Source of the DNA: Actinomycetaceae bacterium
GTDB taxonomy: Bacteria; Actinomycetota; Actinomycetes; Actinomycetales; Actinomycetaceae
NCBI GenBank assembly: GCA_030524055.1
Contig: JAUNHH010000005.1
Coordinates: forward strand, 116,056-180,055
Reading direction: 5' to 3'
DNA: 64,000 nucleotides
Shown: positions 34,639 through 43,568 of the stretch, one piece after another
Position numbering within the stretch: the first letter of the stretch is position 1
How the letters are laid out: the number at the start of each line of letters is the position of its first letter
Made by a program: the position numbers and the translations under genes
The notes under the pieces: model-generated
Told to the model about the DNA's origin: nothing
What the model saw: only the letters and a program-made list of their open reading frames with translations
Databases searched by the model: none

Positions 34639-35682
34639 ATGTCGCTCAGAGACGAAAACGACGTAGAAAACTCTCCTCACCGTCGCGCAGAGTTAGAGGT
34701 GGGAGAAATGGATCGAGGTCCCGGTGAAAAAGACTCTCGCCGCGAGCAGAGAATCAGGAGGAGCATAACTCGAAACCTTCCCGCGCTTATTTTTAGTGGC
34801 GTTGCTGCTGTAGTTTTCGTCCAGCGATTTGAATTCGCTCCCGATATTCAAGGGTGGGTTAGCGCCCTGATTCTTTTTGTGCTCATCGCCTTAATGGCCT
34901 ATATTTTCTGGGTCATCTGTGCTATTGGTTTAGATCATATTAAGGCGGCGATTGTCTTCCTTAAAGAAGGTAATAATAGTGTCCGTGATTTGGGAGTGGA
35001 CTCCGGTAATAGTGAAGCCGCGTTACCTAACGAGAAAAATACGCCAAGGAGTCGCCGAGAAATCTGGCTCTGGTGGATAAAATGGCTATCTCGTTTAGCG
35101 CAAACTCTCTGTGGCCTTGTATTTTTCCTTGGTCTCTATTTGGCTTTTGTGCTCGATGACCATGGCGTATTCTCTCTCCTCCAATATCTTTCGTGGTCAA
35201 TTCCCCTCTTTCTCATTGTCTTTCTTATAGGACTAGGGGGATGTGGACTTATCCTGGCAATCCCATGGCAATGGCGAGAATTGAAATGTGGAGGAATTCT
35301 TGGTTCCTTAGTGATGGGCATTCTAATTACTGCTCTTGCTATTGCTGTAATGCCAATGGTCTTTCCACCTGTTCTTTTGGCTATCCCTGATGTCTTTTCT
35401 GGGCCGAAAACGACAAACCAAGCACAATGTCTATCCGGCGATATGCAGATCCGACATGCCATGAATGATTCCTATCGCAGTCCATTACCTCAACAGCGCT
35501 ATATCGAGTACACCTTTGTCTTGTCTGATGAGCAGGGGAATCCTTTTGAAACGACGATGCGGACTATGAGCGTGAATAGGCAATCACCTCTTGCTACGGC
35601 ACTTCATATGAGATGCGGGACCGGGTTGCCCTTTACCCTGGTGTATTTCCCCTCAACAAAAAGAGTGGTGGACGTGTATTAG
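34639..35682 (+). CDS. Type-A membrane protein, tandem family copy 3
   Basis: A 347-residue member of the type-A group, more diverged than copies 1 and 2. It has a charged N-terminus (MSLRDENDVENSPHRR), about five membrane segments and the outside domain with AQCLSGDMQ and MRCGTGLPFTLVYFPSTKRVVDVY. TAGACT eight bases before the ATG could be a -10 box of a leaderless message. It ends the intact part of the A-B-A-B-A array. Confidence 0.72.
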   Translation: MSLRDENDVENSPHRRAELEVGEMDRGPGEKDSRREQRIRRSITRNLPALIFSGVAAVVFVQRFEFAPDIQGWVSALILFVLIALMAYIFWVICAIGLDHIKAAIVFLKEGNNSVRDLGVDSGNSEAALPNEKNTPRSRREIWLWWIKWLSRLAQTLCGLVFFLGLYLAFVLDDHGVFSLLQYLSWSIPLFLIVFLIGLGGCGLILAIPWQWRELKCGGILGSLVMGILITALAIAVMPMVFPPVLLAIPDVFSGPKTTNQAQCLSGDMQIRHAMNDSYRSPLPQQRYIEYTFVLSDEQGNPFETTMRTMSVNRQSPLATALHMRCGTGLPFTLVYFPSTKRVVDVY

Positions 35683-35735
35683 CGCATGAGAATCGTGGCA
35701 TTCGGCTCTGTGGCTAATCCAAGAATAGGGTTCTT

Positions 35736-35831
35736 CCTGTCGGTAGGATTTTCGTGCTGTTTCGACGAAAGGTGCCAAGGATTCTTGTGGTGTGCTGCTA
35801 CGCGCCCATGGTCGCGAGTGTATTGTCCTAG
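35736..35831 (+). pseudogene. Remnant of a third type-B gene (promoter and first codons)
   Basis: Downstream of A3 the string TTCTTCCTGTCGGTAGGATT matches the promoter-proximal DNA of B1 and B2 (TTCTTCCTGCAGATAGGATT in B1). It is followed by a GTG at 35754 and a frame beginning VLFRRKVPRI, loosely like the B2 start, that stops after 25 codons at 35831. The rest of the B gene is missing, replaced by the convergent TetR gene. I read this as the stump of a deleted third B copy. Confidence 0.45.
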
Positions 35832-36412
35832 AGGCTGTCGATAAAATTCTCGATTGTCACCATCGCCTCTCGTTGAAATTCTGCGCTGGGATTAGCGAGC
35901 AAATGAAAAGCCAGTCCATCAACGAGCGCATGCAAATGTGTGGCCGCGGCCGAGATATCGCAATTCGGCGCGGTTAGCCCAGCTGCAAAGAGTCGCGTCA
36001 CTAGTCGCAAGCACAGATCTTTCAGGATCTGGTAACTGCCTTCGTGCACTGCTCGCAATTCTGGACTGCTCGGCGCTTCGGCCGCTAAAGCAATAGAGAC
36101 TTTCATTTCTATCTGCCGTTGGCGGTCTAGTGGCATGACTTCTGCAATTACCGCTAAAACCAGGGCCCGCGAGTCCTTTATTGTTAAATGAGGCTGAATT
36201 CGTTCGGTCGCCCGCTCCTCAACCAGTTCTACAGCGTGGGTCAACAAGGTTGCCTTAGTTGGAAACACATGTCGCAATGAACCCGTGGAAATCCCTGCCT
36301 GAGCCGCGACGGTGCGAATTGAAACGGCGCTTACTCCTTGAGTCAGCACAATATGCCACGTTGCTTCGGCGATCTCTTCTCGGCGCTTGGTGTGGTCAAT
36401 CAATTTCGGCAC
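35828..36412 (-). CDS. TetR-family regulator divergent from an MFS gene
   Basis: A regulator of about 194 residues. The helix-turn-helix is VSIRTVAAQAGISTGSLRHV followed by FPTKATLLTHAVEL. The C-terminal domain ends AMVTIENFIDSL. GGGGAG lies upstream of a possible GTG (36412) and TTG (36403) start; the frame stays open much further upstream, but that part overlaps the divergent MFS gene and is not expected to be translated. The partner on the other strand is a transporter, so this protein probably represses it. Ligand unknown. Confidence 0.8.
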   Translation of the reverse strand: MPKLIDHTKRREEIAEATWHIVLTQGVSAVSIRTVAAQAGISTGSLRHVFPTKATLLTHAVELVEERATERIQPHLTIKDSRALVLAVIAEVMPLDRQRQIEMKVSIALAAEAPSSPELRAVHEGSYQILKDLCLRLVTRLFAAGLTAPNCDISAAATHLHALVDGLAFHLLANPSAEFQREAMVTIENFIDSL

Positions 36413-36487
36413 CTCCCCAAAATAGCACGACCGTACTAGCATCGCCTTTATTAGCTCACTCGTGTTAACAAGGAAAGGGGAGGGGCC

Positions 36488-38038
36488 TTGACGACTGCTG
36501 CTGCTCGCAGGCGGGCGCATGTTCTCAATTCCGCTACCTTGACCAGTGGCGTTGATGAGACCGTTGACTTTTTTCTCCCGCTTTTCGCTGGTACGCACCT
36601 TGGCCTGACGTCTTTCCAGATCGCGCTCATTGTGGCGCTGACTCAAGCGGTAGCATTTATTGCCCGGCCCGTAGCGGGGATTGCTGTGGACCGCTGGAAT
36701 CGCCCCCTGATCGGAGCCTGTGCATCGATAATGTGGGGATTGGGATGTATTGGCTACGCCTTGAGTGGCACTTTCGTGACTGTTGCCCTTTCAGCAGCCC
36801 TGACAGGAGTTGCTGGCGCGTTTTTATGGGTGGCCATCCGCGCCATTATTGCTGAAGACCTCAGCAGTAACTCCGGCACATTTGCCGACCTTATGTCCGC
36901 AGAAGAGTTTGGTGGGTGGATTATTCTTCTCCCCGCAATCCTTCTTCTCCCAGCTCTGGGGTATCAGAATATTTTCCTTGCCGGAGCTGCCTGTTGTTTT
37001 ATCGCTGCAGTCCTTCTCATCGATTCTGGGGTGAAAAAACCTGACTCGATGCACGGCGCTGACGCTACTACAGAGTTTGGCCGGATTAACCTGCGCGCAA
37101 TAGGCGCCAAACTTCGCCCTATTTTGTGGGCTGTCGCCCTGACCATGGCTGCAGAAGCAGCAATTAGCCTCCTCCTTTTGCTTCACCTACAACGTGCCTT
37201 TGCCTTAGAAGCGCAAGAAATTGCCCTGGTATTTCTCCCTGGGGCAATAGCAATGAGTATTTCTCCGCCGCTCATTCACCGTATATCCAGGCGTTATGGA
37301 CGCAAAATTGTCCTTATCAGTGCCTCCATTGCAAGCAGCCTTTTCGCCATCGGCCTGGCATTCGCCCCGGATCCGCAATGGATTGCGATTGCTTGGATTC
37401 TTTCGGCCCTGTCATGGTCTGCAGTGATTCCCATTCAACAGGCCATCATTTCTGAAGCTGTCGGCCCGAGTCATTTAGGTCGCGGCCTCAGCCTTTATGA
37501 AGCAGCCACATTAGGTGGTGCCAGCGTCGGTTCGCTTGTTGCTGGATTCATTTACGAGGGCGGGAATTGGCTCTTATCTTGCCTGGCCTGCGCTGTGATT
37601 ATCGTCAGTGGCACCTTCATTATTCCTCGTGCACTGGCAAAACTCGGTGTTGCTGATCGACCGCCACACAATGACCTATTACAAGAAAAGGAGCAAGAGA
37701 TGCCCGCCGGCCTCGAAGACAATCAAAGCTCTCCGCCTGCCACCCCAAAGAAAAAAGAGAAAAGCGTCCGAGAAATTCTCGCCACATTTGCCATTCACTT
37801 CGGCCTTTACACTGGCGCCGTTGTCATCGCCTCGCTGATTGTTCCAGGATTTTCTCCCATAAAACTCATTGGCAGTATCGGCCCGCTGGGTATTTTTGTG
37901 AGTGGGGATTCCAGCAGTGCCTCCGGCGTTGGATCAATCCCTCTAGTGTTTCAGGCCTTACGTATATGGACCATTGTCGTTATTGTCGATCTGATCTGGT
38001 CACTCGTTGAACTCGCGTCGCTAAAGAGCAGGAAATAA
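36488..38038 (+). CDS. MFS transporter with an extra C-terminal membrane module
   Basis: A 516-residue membrane protein. The first 400 residues are a 12-segment MFS permease with motif A (AVDRWNRPL in the first half, SRRYGRKIVLI in the second). A polar, Lys-rich linker (about 405-425, PPATPKKKEKS) leads to a further module with two or three membrane segments, which ordinary MFS proteins lack. Start is a TTG at 36488 with AAGGAAAGGGGAGGGG upstream. FIYEGGN in the 11th segment region is coded by a near-copy of the dispersed word. The adjacent divergent TetR suggests drug or metabolite export. Confidence 0.82.
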   Translation: MTTAAARRRAHVLNSATLTSGVDETVDFFLPLFAGTHLGLTSFQIALIVALTQAVAFIARPVAGIAVDRWNRPLIGACASIMWGLGCIGYALSGTFVTVALSAALTGVAGAFLWVAIRAIIAEDLSSNSGTFADLMSAEEFGGWIILLPAILLLPALGYQNIFLAGAACCFIAAVLLIDSGVKKPDSMHGADATTEFGRINLRAIGAKLRPILWAVALTMAAEAAISLLLLLHLQRAFALEAQEIALVFLPGAIAMSISPPLIHRISRRYGRKIVLISASIASSLFAIGLAFAPDPQWIAIAWILSALSWSAVIPIQQAIISEAVGPSHLGRGLSLYEAATLGGASVGSLVAGFIYEGGNWLLSCLACAVIIVSGTFIIPRALAKLGVADRPPHNDLLQEKEQEMPAGLEDNQSSPPATPKKKEKSVREILATFAIHFGLYTGAVVIASLIVPGFSPIKLIGSIGPLGIFVSGDSSSASGVGSIPLVFQALRIWTIVVIVDLIWSLVELASLKSRK

Positions 38039-38105
38039 AAGCCAGAACCTTATGGCTGCTCTTGCGCAATGCCGTGAAAGCCTGCCAGCGCTCAGGCAAA
38101 AACCA

Positions 38106-38149
38106 GCTCCGTCCTCGTCAATCCATAAAAGAATCGACGAGGACGGGGC
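38106..38149. terminator. Variant 13-mer pair hairpin between convergent genes
   Basis: GCTCCGTCCTCGT (38106-38118) pairs with ACGAGGACGGGGC (38137-38149), one G-U pair, loop 18 bases. Both arms carry the same A/T change from the standard word, so the stem is kept by paired substitution. It ends the MFS transcript and, from the other side, that of the dehydrogenase gene. Confidence 0.7.
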
Positions 38150-38215
38150 TGCCTCAACCCCCTCAACGAAACACCCCTTGATGACGCCGTAGGAAGTGTC
38201 CGCTAAAACGGGCGA

Positions 38216-39274
38216 TTAGAAGGTGGACGTGTCGATCACGTAGCGGTAGCGCACCTTCGAGTCCACAACATTGTTGTAGGCCTGAGTGATCTCTTCCCCG
38301 CTAATAACCTCTACCTGGGGAATCAGGTTGTGCTCGGCGCAGAAGTCCAGCATTTCCTGGGTTTCCTCAATGCCACCAATCTGAGAACCCGCCATCACCT
38401 TATTGCCCTGAACCAGGGCGGCAAGGTGGATGGTGCTGGGAGCTTCAGGCAAACCAACATCAACGAAAGTGCCGAAAGGCTTAAGGGTACGCAAAAGCCC
38501 CGTGTAATCCAGATCGTCAGCGCTGACAGTGCACAGGACAATGTCGAATTTGCCGGCCAGTGACTCCAGGGTGCCGTCCTCACTGGTTGCGTAGAAGTGG
38601 GTGGCACCAAAACGGCGGGCGTCCTCTTCCTTCGAGCGTCCGTGGGAAATCACCGAAACTTCGGCGCCAAGGGCGGCAGCAATCTGGACGCCCATATGTC
38701 CAAGTCCGCCCATGCCAACAACGGCAACGCTCTTGCCGGGGCCGGCATTAAAGCGCTTCAACGGCGAATAGGTGGTGATGCCAGCGCACAATAGGGGAGC
38801 GGCAGCTTCAAAGGGGATTTCATCAGGAATGCGGCAGGCGAAGTCCTCGGAAACGGTGAAGCCTTGGGCATAGCCACCAGCAGTGGGGTTGCCGTCAGCA
38901 TCGTCGCCATAGGTCCACAGGGTTCCAGCGAGTCCGCCAGGGGTGCCCAGGCAGAATTGCTCAGCCCCGTCTTTACACATGTCGCATTCGCGGCAGGAGT
39001 TGGTCATACAGCCAACGCCAACTTTGTCGCCCACCTTGTAGCGAGTGACGCCCTCGCCAACAGCGGCAACAATGCCTGCAATTTCGTGGCCGGGGACCAG
39101 GGGATACTTCGCTGGTCCCCATTCTCCGCGGGCTGTGTGGATATCGGAGTGGCAGATTCCGGCGTATTTAACGTCAAAGTAGATTTCGCCGGGGCCAGGT
39201 TCGCGCAGGGTGATCGTGGTCTTATGGAAGGTTGAAGTAGTGTCATCGCATGCATAAGCGAGAACGTCAGGCAT
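38216..39274 (-). CDS. Zinc-dependent NAD(P) alcohol dehydrogenase (CAD/YahK type)
   Basis: A 352-residue medium-chain alcohol dehydrogenase. The catalytic zinc site is in YAGICHSDIHTARGEWG and PLVPGHEIAGIVAAVGEGV. The structural zinc site has the four cysteines of SCRECDMCKDGAEQFC. The nucleotide loop is VAVVGMGGLGHMGVQIA, and SHGRSKEEDARR after the second strand favours NADP. Enzymes of this group reduce a wide range of aldehydes. GGAGG precedes the ATG at 39274. It is a lone gene between two hairpins. The 339-base gap 39275-39612 contains its promoter and a terminator. Confidence 0.9.
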   Translation of the reverse strand: MPDVLAYACDDTTSTFHKTTITLREPGPGEIYFDVKYAGICHSDIHTARGEWGPAKYPLVPGHEIAGIVAAVGEGVTRYKVGDKVGVGCMTNSCRECDMCKDGAEQFCLGTPGGLAGTLWTYGDDADGNPTAGGYAQGFTVSEDFACRIPDEIPFEAAAPLLCAGITTYSPLKRFNAGPGKSVAVVGMGGLGHMGVQIAAALGAEVSVISHGRSKEEDARRFGATHFYATSEDGTLESLAGKFDIVLCTVSADDLDYTGLLRTLKPFGTFVDVGLPEAPSTIHLAALVQGNKVMAGSQIGGIEETQEMLDFCAEHNLIPQVEVISGEEITQAYNNVVDSKVRYRYVIDTSTF

Positions 39275-39550
39275 GATCGCCTCCATTGTGTGTGACAAAA
39301 TATAGTTGCGTCACGAAATATATTTCCGCATAAAAGGCTATTTGTCTACTGGGCATACAAAAGTCCATCACAAGAAAGTGGGGACTCGGATGAGTTGTCC
39401 CTTGTTGGGAACGATTATTATTAGTGAGTTGAGCGCCCTTAGGGCAGGTGGGACAGTATCTAAAAAGGGTGGGCATTACTTTACAGGCCCATAAATAATG
39501 GCTGTTAAGGGAAAAGACGTGTGCAATAGGAGAGTGGGAATATAAAGTGC

Positions 39551-39592
39551 GGCCCCGCCCTCGTAAAAAGAAAAATAAACGAGGGCGGGGCC
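39551..39592 (-). terminator. 14-bp 13-mer pair terminator of the glucuronide operon
   Basis: GGCCCCGCCCTCGT (39551-39564) and ACGAGGGCGGGGCC (39579-39592) form a perfect 14-bp stem with a 14-base loop. It lies 20 bases past the uxuB stop, where the seven-gene minus-strand operon should end. Confidence 0.78.
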
Positions 39593-39612
39593 ACGACAAA
39601 AAGGCAATGCGC

Positions 39613-41040
39613 CTACTTTGCGTACCGACACATCTCCTGAGCGGCAGCAGTGACTGCCTCAACAAGGTCGCTATCTGCTGCCAACTCCTCATCGAAATAG
39701 GCAAGAATAGCGCGCGTATCGCTGTCCAGGTTGCCACCAACAAGAGCCAGAATTGTTTCCGCATTCGCATCGCTGACCGGAGCCCCATGGCCGCGTAAAT
39801 GCGCAATCCACGCCCCCATAAGCCGGACAACCCCTCTAGGAATCTCGCCTTTAGTCCGATAAATCCGCAGGAGAGGAATCGCGCGCACCCCTAATTTTAA
39901 TGACCCATCAGCGGCAATCTGCGCAAGAAGGTGACGAATATTCGGATTGCTATAACGCTGACTCAAGGCCTGCGTATAGTCCGCCCATTCCACCGATAAA
40001 GTAGCGCCAGCATCTGCCCACCATTCATTGACCCATTCGCGTACCAACGGATTCGCAAAAGCGTCAGCAACAGTTTCCGCCCCGCAAATAGACCCTGCAT
40101 AGGCCATTAAAGAATGGGACCCATTGAGCATCCGGAGTTTACGTTCCTCATAGGGGGCGACATCCTCAACAAAGGTCACTCCCGCTGCCTCCCAATCGGG
40201 CCGTCCCGCAGGGAAATTCCCGCTGATCACCCATTCAGAGAAGGGTTCGGTGGGCACCGGCGAAGCATCGTCATAACCCAGAGCCGCCACGGCATCAATA
40301 TCGGCCTGTGTGGTTGCCGGAGTAATCCGATCGACCATACAGGTTGCCCAGGACACGGCGTTCTCAATCCACTGAATAGCATCCGGCGCCACCGCCTGCG
40401 CAGCATCCATCACCACCTGGCGGAAGGCCGCCCCATTTTCAGACAGGTTATCGCAGGGCAAAATCGTTAAGGGGAAGTCCTCGGCAGCTTTGCGGACCAG
40501 TAATCCCAGCAGCACCCGACATGGTGCAGTATTAAGCTCTAGGCCACTCAGATCCGCAACATTAGTTCCAGCTGCCGCCGTATCTACCCCCAGCGTCCCA
40601 TCACCGGCAGCCAACCCCCGCAAAGCGTCAAGGTCAGCTGCAACCAAAGGGTGCGTCACATCTAAAGACCCATCAGCCCTGCGGTAATACCCAGCTTCAG
40701 TCACTGTGGTGGTGACAATCGCTAAATCTGGACTGGAAAAATACTCTGCCAAGGCCGATAAATCGCTGGCCGCATGGACCCGCGAAATAGAGGAAATCAC
40801 CTCCACACTATCGCCATCGGCCCCTTTAGTAACCAGAGAATACAGGCCTTGCTGTGGATTGAGTAGATCCGCCATTTTCGGGCTGCGCCCAGTAAAAGCA
40901 GCAATACCCCATTGGCTATTGTCAGGAGCTTTTTCTGTGTACCAGGCTTGGTGGGCGCGAGTAAAATTCCCCAGCCCTAAATGGAGAATCCGAATAGGTG
41001 CCACGGTGCGCCCATAATGCGCGCGATTCAGGGTTGTCAT
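39613..41040 (-). CDS. uxuB: Fructuronate reductase (mannonate dehydrogenase)
   Basis: A 475-residue member of the polyol/mannitol dehydrogenase family, typical in length. It reduces D-fructuronate to D-mannonate with NADH. ILHLGLGNFTRAHQAWYT is the dinucleotide loop. SWATCMVDRITPATT and PYEERKLRMLNGSHSLMAY (catalytic Lys, Asn and His) are family blocks. Tagaturonate reductase (UxaB) and mannitol dehydrogenase are alternatives; the beta-glucuronidase in the same operon favours fructuronate. It overlaps the uxaC stop by four bases and is last in the operon. Confidence 0.88.
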   Translation of the reverse strand: MTTLNRAHYGRTVAPIRILHLGLGNFTRAHQAWYTEKAPDNSQWGIAAFTGRSPKMADLLNPQQGLYSLVTKGADGDSVEVISSISRVHAASDLSALAEYFSSPDLAIVTTTVTEAGYYRRADGSLDVTHPLVAADLDALRGLAAGDGTLGVDTAAAGTNVADLSGLELNTAPCRVLLGLLVRKAAEDFPLTILPCDNLSENGAAFRQVVMDAAQAVAPDAIQWIENAVSWATCMVDRITPATTQADIDAVAALGYDDASPVPTEPFSEWVISGNFPAGRPDWEAAGVTFVEDVAPYEERKLRMLNGSHSLMAYAGSICGAETVADAFANPLVREWVNEWWADAGATLSVEWADYTQALSQRYSNPNIRHLLAQIAADGSLKLGVRAIPLLRIYRTKGEIPRGVVRLMGAWIAHLRGHGAPVSDANAETILALVGGNLDSDTRAILAYFDEELAADSDLVEAVTAAAQEMCRYAK

Positions 41041-42452
41041 AGTTTGAACACCTTCTTTGGTTGGTCACTGACAAGGGAAATAGCGATTTCCACAGCCTCA
41101 TCCATCGCAAGGCGATGTTCGGCCACAAGCCCAGCCAAAAAAGCACAATCAACGCGGCGGGCCACATCATGGCGGGCGGGAATAGAACAAAAAGCGCGGG
41201 TGTCATCAATAAAGCCGGAAGTCTTCGCAAAACCGGCATATCCGGTGACAGTGCGTCGATATCGCATAATGGCGTCGGCCTCATCAATAAACCACCAGGG
41301 GGCGCCCACATAAAGCCCGCGATACCACCCAGCTAATGGGGCAAGTTCACGCGAATACACGGTTTCATCCATCGTAAAGACCACTAAATGGAATCCATCC
41401 GCATTTCCGTACTCCGACAAAATAGGCGCTAATGCGCGTGTGAACTCCACTGCGGTGGGCACATCTGCCCCCACATCGGCACCAAAACGCGCAAAAGTCG
41501 CCGGATCGTGATTGCGTGCCACCGCCGGATGTAGGGTCATCACCAACCCATCGTCGAGGGCGAAGCGCGCCTGATCATTGAGGAGATGTGCCCTCAGGCG
41601 CTGCGCATCCCCATTATCAATACGGCCCTGTAGTGCCTGATCGAAGAGAGCGCTAGCAGTGGCCTCATCGAGGCGTTCGCAGTGGGCATCCTGATGGGAA
41701 TGGTCGGTGGAGACCGCTCCCATTTCTTTAAAGAAGGCTCGCCTGCGTCGCATTGCCTCACAGTGACTGGCGTAATCGACAATCTCAATATCGGCGGCCC
41801 TGCCAAGGTTACGGGTCAACTTCACCCAATCGGGGCGTGCCGCTTCGAGATAGGCATCGGGTCGGAATGTGGGGATGACCCGCCCGTCCCAGGTTGGGTC
41901 CTCACGTAAAGTGCGGTGGGCCTCTAAAGGGGAACAGGGGTCATCTGTCGTTGCCAGGGCCTCAATACCGAAACGGTGATATAAAGCGCGCGGCAGATAG
42001 TCGGCGGTGGCAAGGGCGGCGGCAATCGTGTCGAAAATCTGATCTGCACTATCGGCGCTGGGCCGCTGAGTCACCCCAAAAACGTCGTGAAATTCTGACT
42101 CGAACCAGAATTGGACGGGAGTTCCCCGCAGCACCGCCCAATTCTCGCAGAGCTTCCGAAAAGCGGCGCGCGCCGCGTCCTCACTTAATGGGCCTTTGGC
42201 ACCCACACCTAATTCAGATAAATCCACTCCTGCCGCTGAATGCAGCATACGATTTGTATAGTGATCGGGAGTGAGTAAAAGGGTTGTCGGGTCAGAAAAA
42301 GGCTGATTATCTGCAAGCCATTCAGCGGGAACATGACCATGGGGAGAAATAATGGGCAGCTCGCGAATTTCAGCGTAAAGTTCACGCGCAATACCGCGGG
42401 TTGTGGGCTCTGCTGGGAAAAGGCGATCCGGGTGTGGTTTGAGCAGTGTCAT
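41037..42452 (-). CDS. uxaC: Glucuronate isomerase
   Basis: A 471-residue uronate isomerase of normal length. It converts D-glucuronate to D-fructuronate (and galacturonate to tagaturonate) in the cytosol. LPIISPHGHVPAEWLADN holds the HxH metal-site pair of the amidohydrolase fold. FGIEALATTDDPCSPLEAH, TFRPDAYLE and SIPARHDVARRVDCAFLA are characteristic. AAGGACC precedes the ATG. It lies 9 bases after the LacI gene and is coupled to uxuB. Confidence 0.93.
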   Translation of the reverse strand: MTLLKPHPDRLFPAEPTTRGIARELYAEIRELPIISPHGHVPAEWLADNQPFSDPTTLLLTPDHYTNRMLHSAAGVDLSELGVGAKGPLSEDAARAAFRKLCENWAVLRGTPVQFWFESEFHDVFGVTQRPSADSADQIFDTIAAALATADYLPRALYHRFGIEALATTDDPCSPLEAHRTLREDPTWDGRVIPTFRPDAYLEAARPDWVKLTRNLGRAADIEIVDYASHCEAMRRRRAFFKEMGAVSTDHSHQDAHCERLDEATASALFDQALQGRIDNGDAQRLRAHLLNDQARFALDDGLVMTLHPAVARNHDPATFARFGADVGADVPTAVEFTRALAPILSEYGNADGFHLVVFTMDETVYSRELAPLAGWYRGLYVGAPWWFIDEADAIMRYRRTVTGYAGFAKTSGFIDDTRAFCSIPARHDVARRVDCAFLAGLVAEHRLAMDEAVEIAISLVSDQPKKVFKL

Positions 42453-42461
42453 TAGGGGTCC

Positions 42462-43568
42462 TTAGTGAATATCGGGAAGAAGATCAGTGGATATAGCGCC
42501 TGTCGGATTTCCAGTACTTTCCCGCGTAATAATGCCGGTAGGTACCGTAATAGTTGGCGCCAATTTTTCGCTACGGTGAGAAATATGGTGGATCAGTGTT
42601 TTAGCGGCGCGCTGCCCAATGTCGCCGGATTTTGTGGCGACCGACGTTAAAGTCGGGGTGGTTAAAATCGACGCCATGGAATTATCGATCCCAATGACAG
42701 AAACGTCGCCAGGGACTCGCAGTCCTAAAGATTGGGCTCCCTTAATAAATCCGATTGCCATAATGTCGTTATAGGCAAGGACGGCACTAGTGGGGTGGTC
42801 TTTCCATAATTGTGTGGCGGCAACTCCGCCCCGTAATGTGGGAATATTTGGCCCTACTCGACGCAAATGAATTCCCTGGGAGGTGCATATGTCGGTGGCT
42901 GCTCGCCATCGCATTCCATCAATCCACGAGGCCGACGGCCCACTTAAATAGGTCAGTCGCATATGCCCCAGAGAATGCAAATATTCGACAGCTTTACGTA
43001 CTCCTCCCATAGTGTCCGGGACAACCGAAGTAATACCTGCGACTGCTCGATTCACCACAACCACAGGAATCACCTTGGCCACTTGAGAAATAGCGGAATC
43101 AGAAAGGCGAGAGGCCACTAAAGCCAGGCCATCAACAAGGGGAATAATCTGCTGAATGAGTTGCTGTTCACGAAGAGAATCCTCCTGAGAATCCAAGAGA
43201 ATAGTCGTATATCCGCCTGCGAGTGCCTCATTTTGGAAAGCCCGCATCATATGCCCATATACGGGATTGGTAACGTCAGCAGCAATAAAAGCTAAGACTT
43301 TCGTCGCCTCATCGCGCATAGCCCGCGGAATAGAACTCGTCCGATAACCCAGCGCTTCAGCGACAGCACGGATTTTCTCCGCCGTCTCCGCATTGACACG
43401 GCCTGGCCTGGCAAAGGTGCGCGACACTGTTGAGGCAGCAACCCCGGCCTCGCGCGCCACATCATAAATGGTGACGCGACGGGTAGCGTCTTTTTCTGCC
43501 GGGTCCCCGCCCTCAGCAGCTTCGTCTTCCGCATTTTCAGGCCCGGCCCCGCCCTCGTTCTTAGTCAC
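42462..43568 (-). CDS. LacI-family regulator of the glucuronide regulon
   Basis: A 368-residue repressor. The helix-turn-helix VTIYDVAREAGVAASTVSRT starts near residue 32, preceded by an unusual acidic, Gly/Ala/Glu-rich leader of about 30 residues (MTKNEGGAGPENAEDEAAEGG). The leader is coded in part by an exact 13-mer. The effector domain follows; VIGIDNSMASILTTPTLTSV is a family block. The GTG start at 43568 overlaps the larC stop; a start after the leader is also possible. It sits in the middle of the operon and most likely binds the paired TTGCC units at the two divergent promoters. Effector probably a uronate or aldonate. Confidence 0.87.
   Translation of the reverse strand: MTKNEGGAGPENAEDEAAEGGDPAEKDATRRVTIYDVAREAGVAASTVSRTFARPGRVNAETAEKIRAVAEALGYRTSSIPRAMRDEATKVLAFIAADVTNPVYGHMMRAFQNEALAGGYTTILLDSQEDSLREQQLIQQIIPLVDGLALVASRLSDSAISQVAKVIPVVVVNRAVAGITSVVPDTMGGVRKAVEYLHSLGHMRLTYLSGPSASWIDGMRWRAATDICTSQGIHLRRVGPNIPTLRGGVAATQLWKDHPTSAVLAYNDIMAIGFIKGAQSLGLRVPGDVSVIGIDNSMASILTTPTLTSVATKSGDIGQRAAKTLIHHISHRSEKLAPTITVPTGIITRESTGNPTGAISTDLLPDIH
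43546..43558 (-). repeat. Exact 13-mer at the 5' end of the lacI gene
   Basis: The coding strand reads ACGAGGGCGGGGC from the fourth codon onward (part of KNEGGAG). A partial copy lies at about 43505-43514 and codes for a second EGG in the same leader. Confidence 0.78.
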
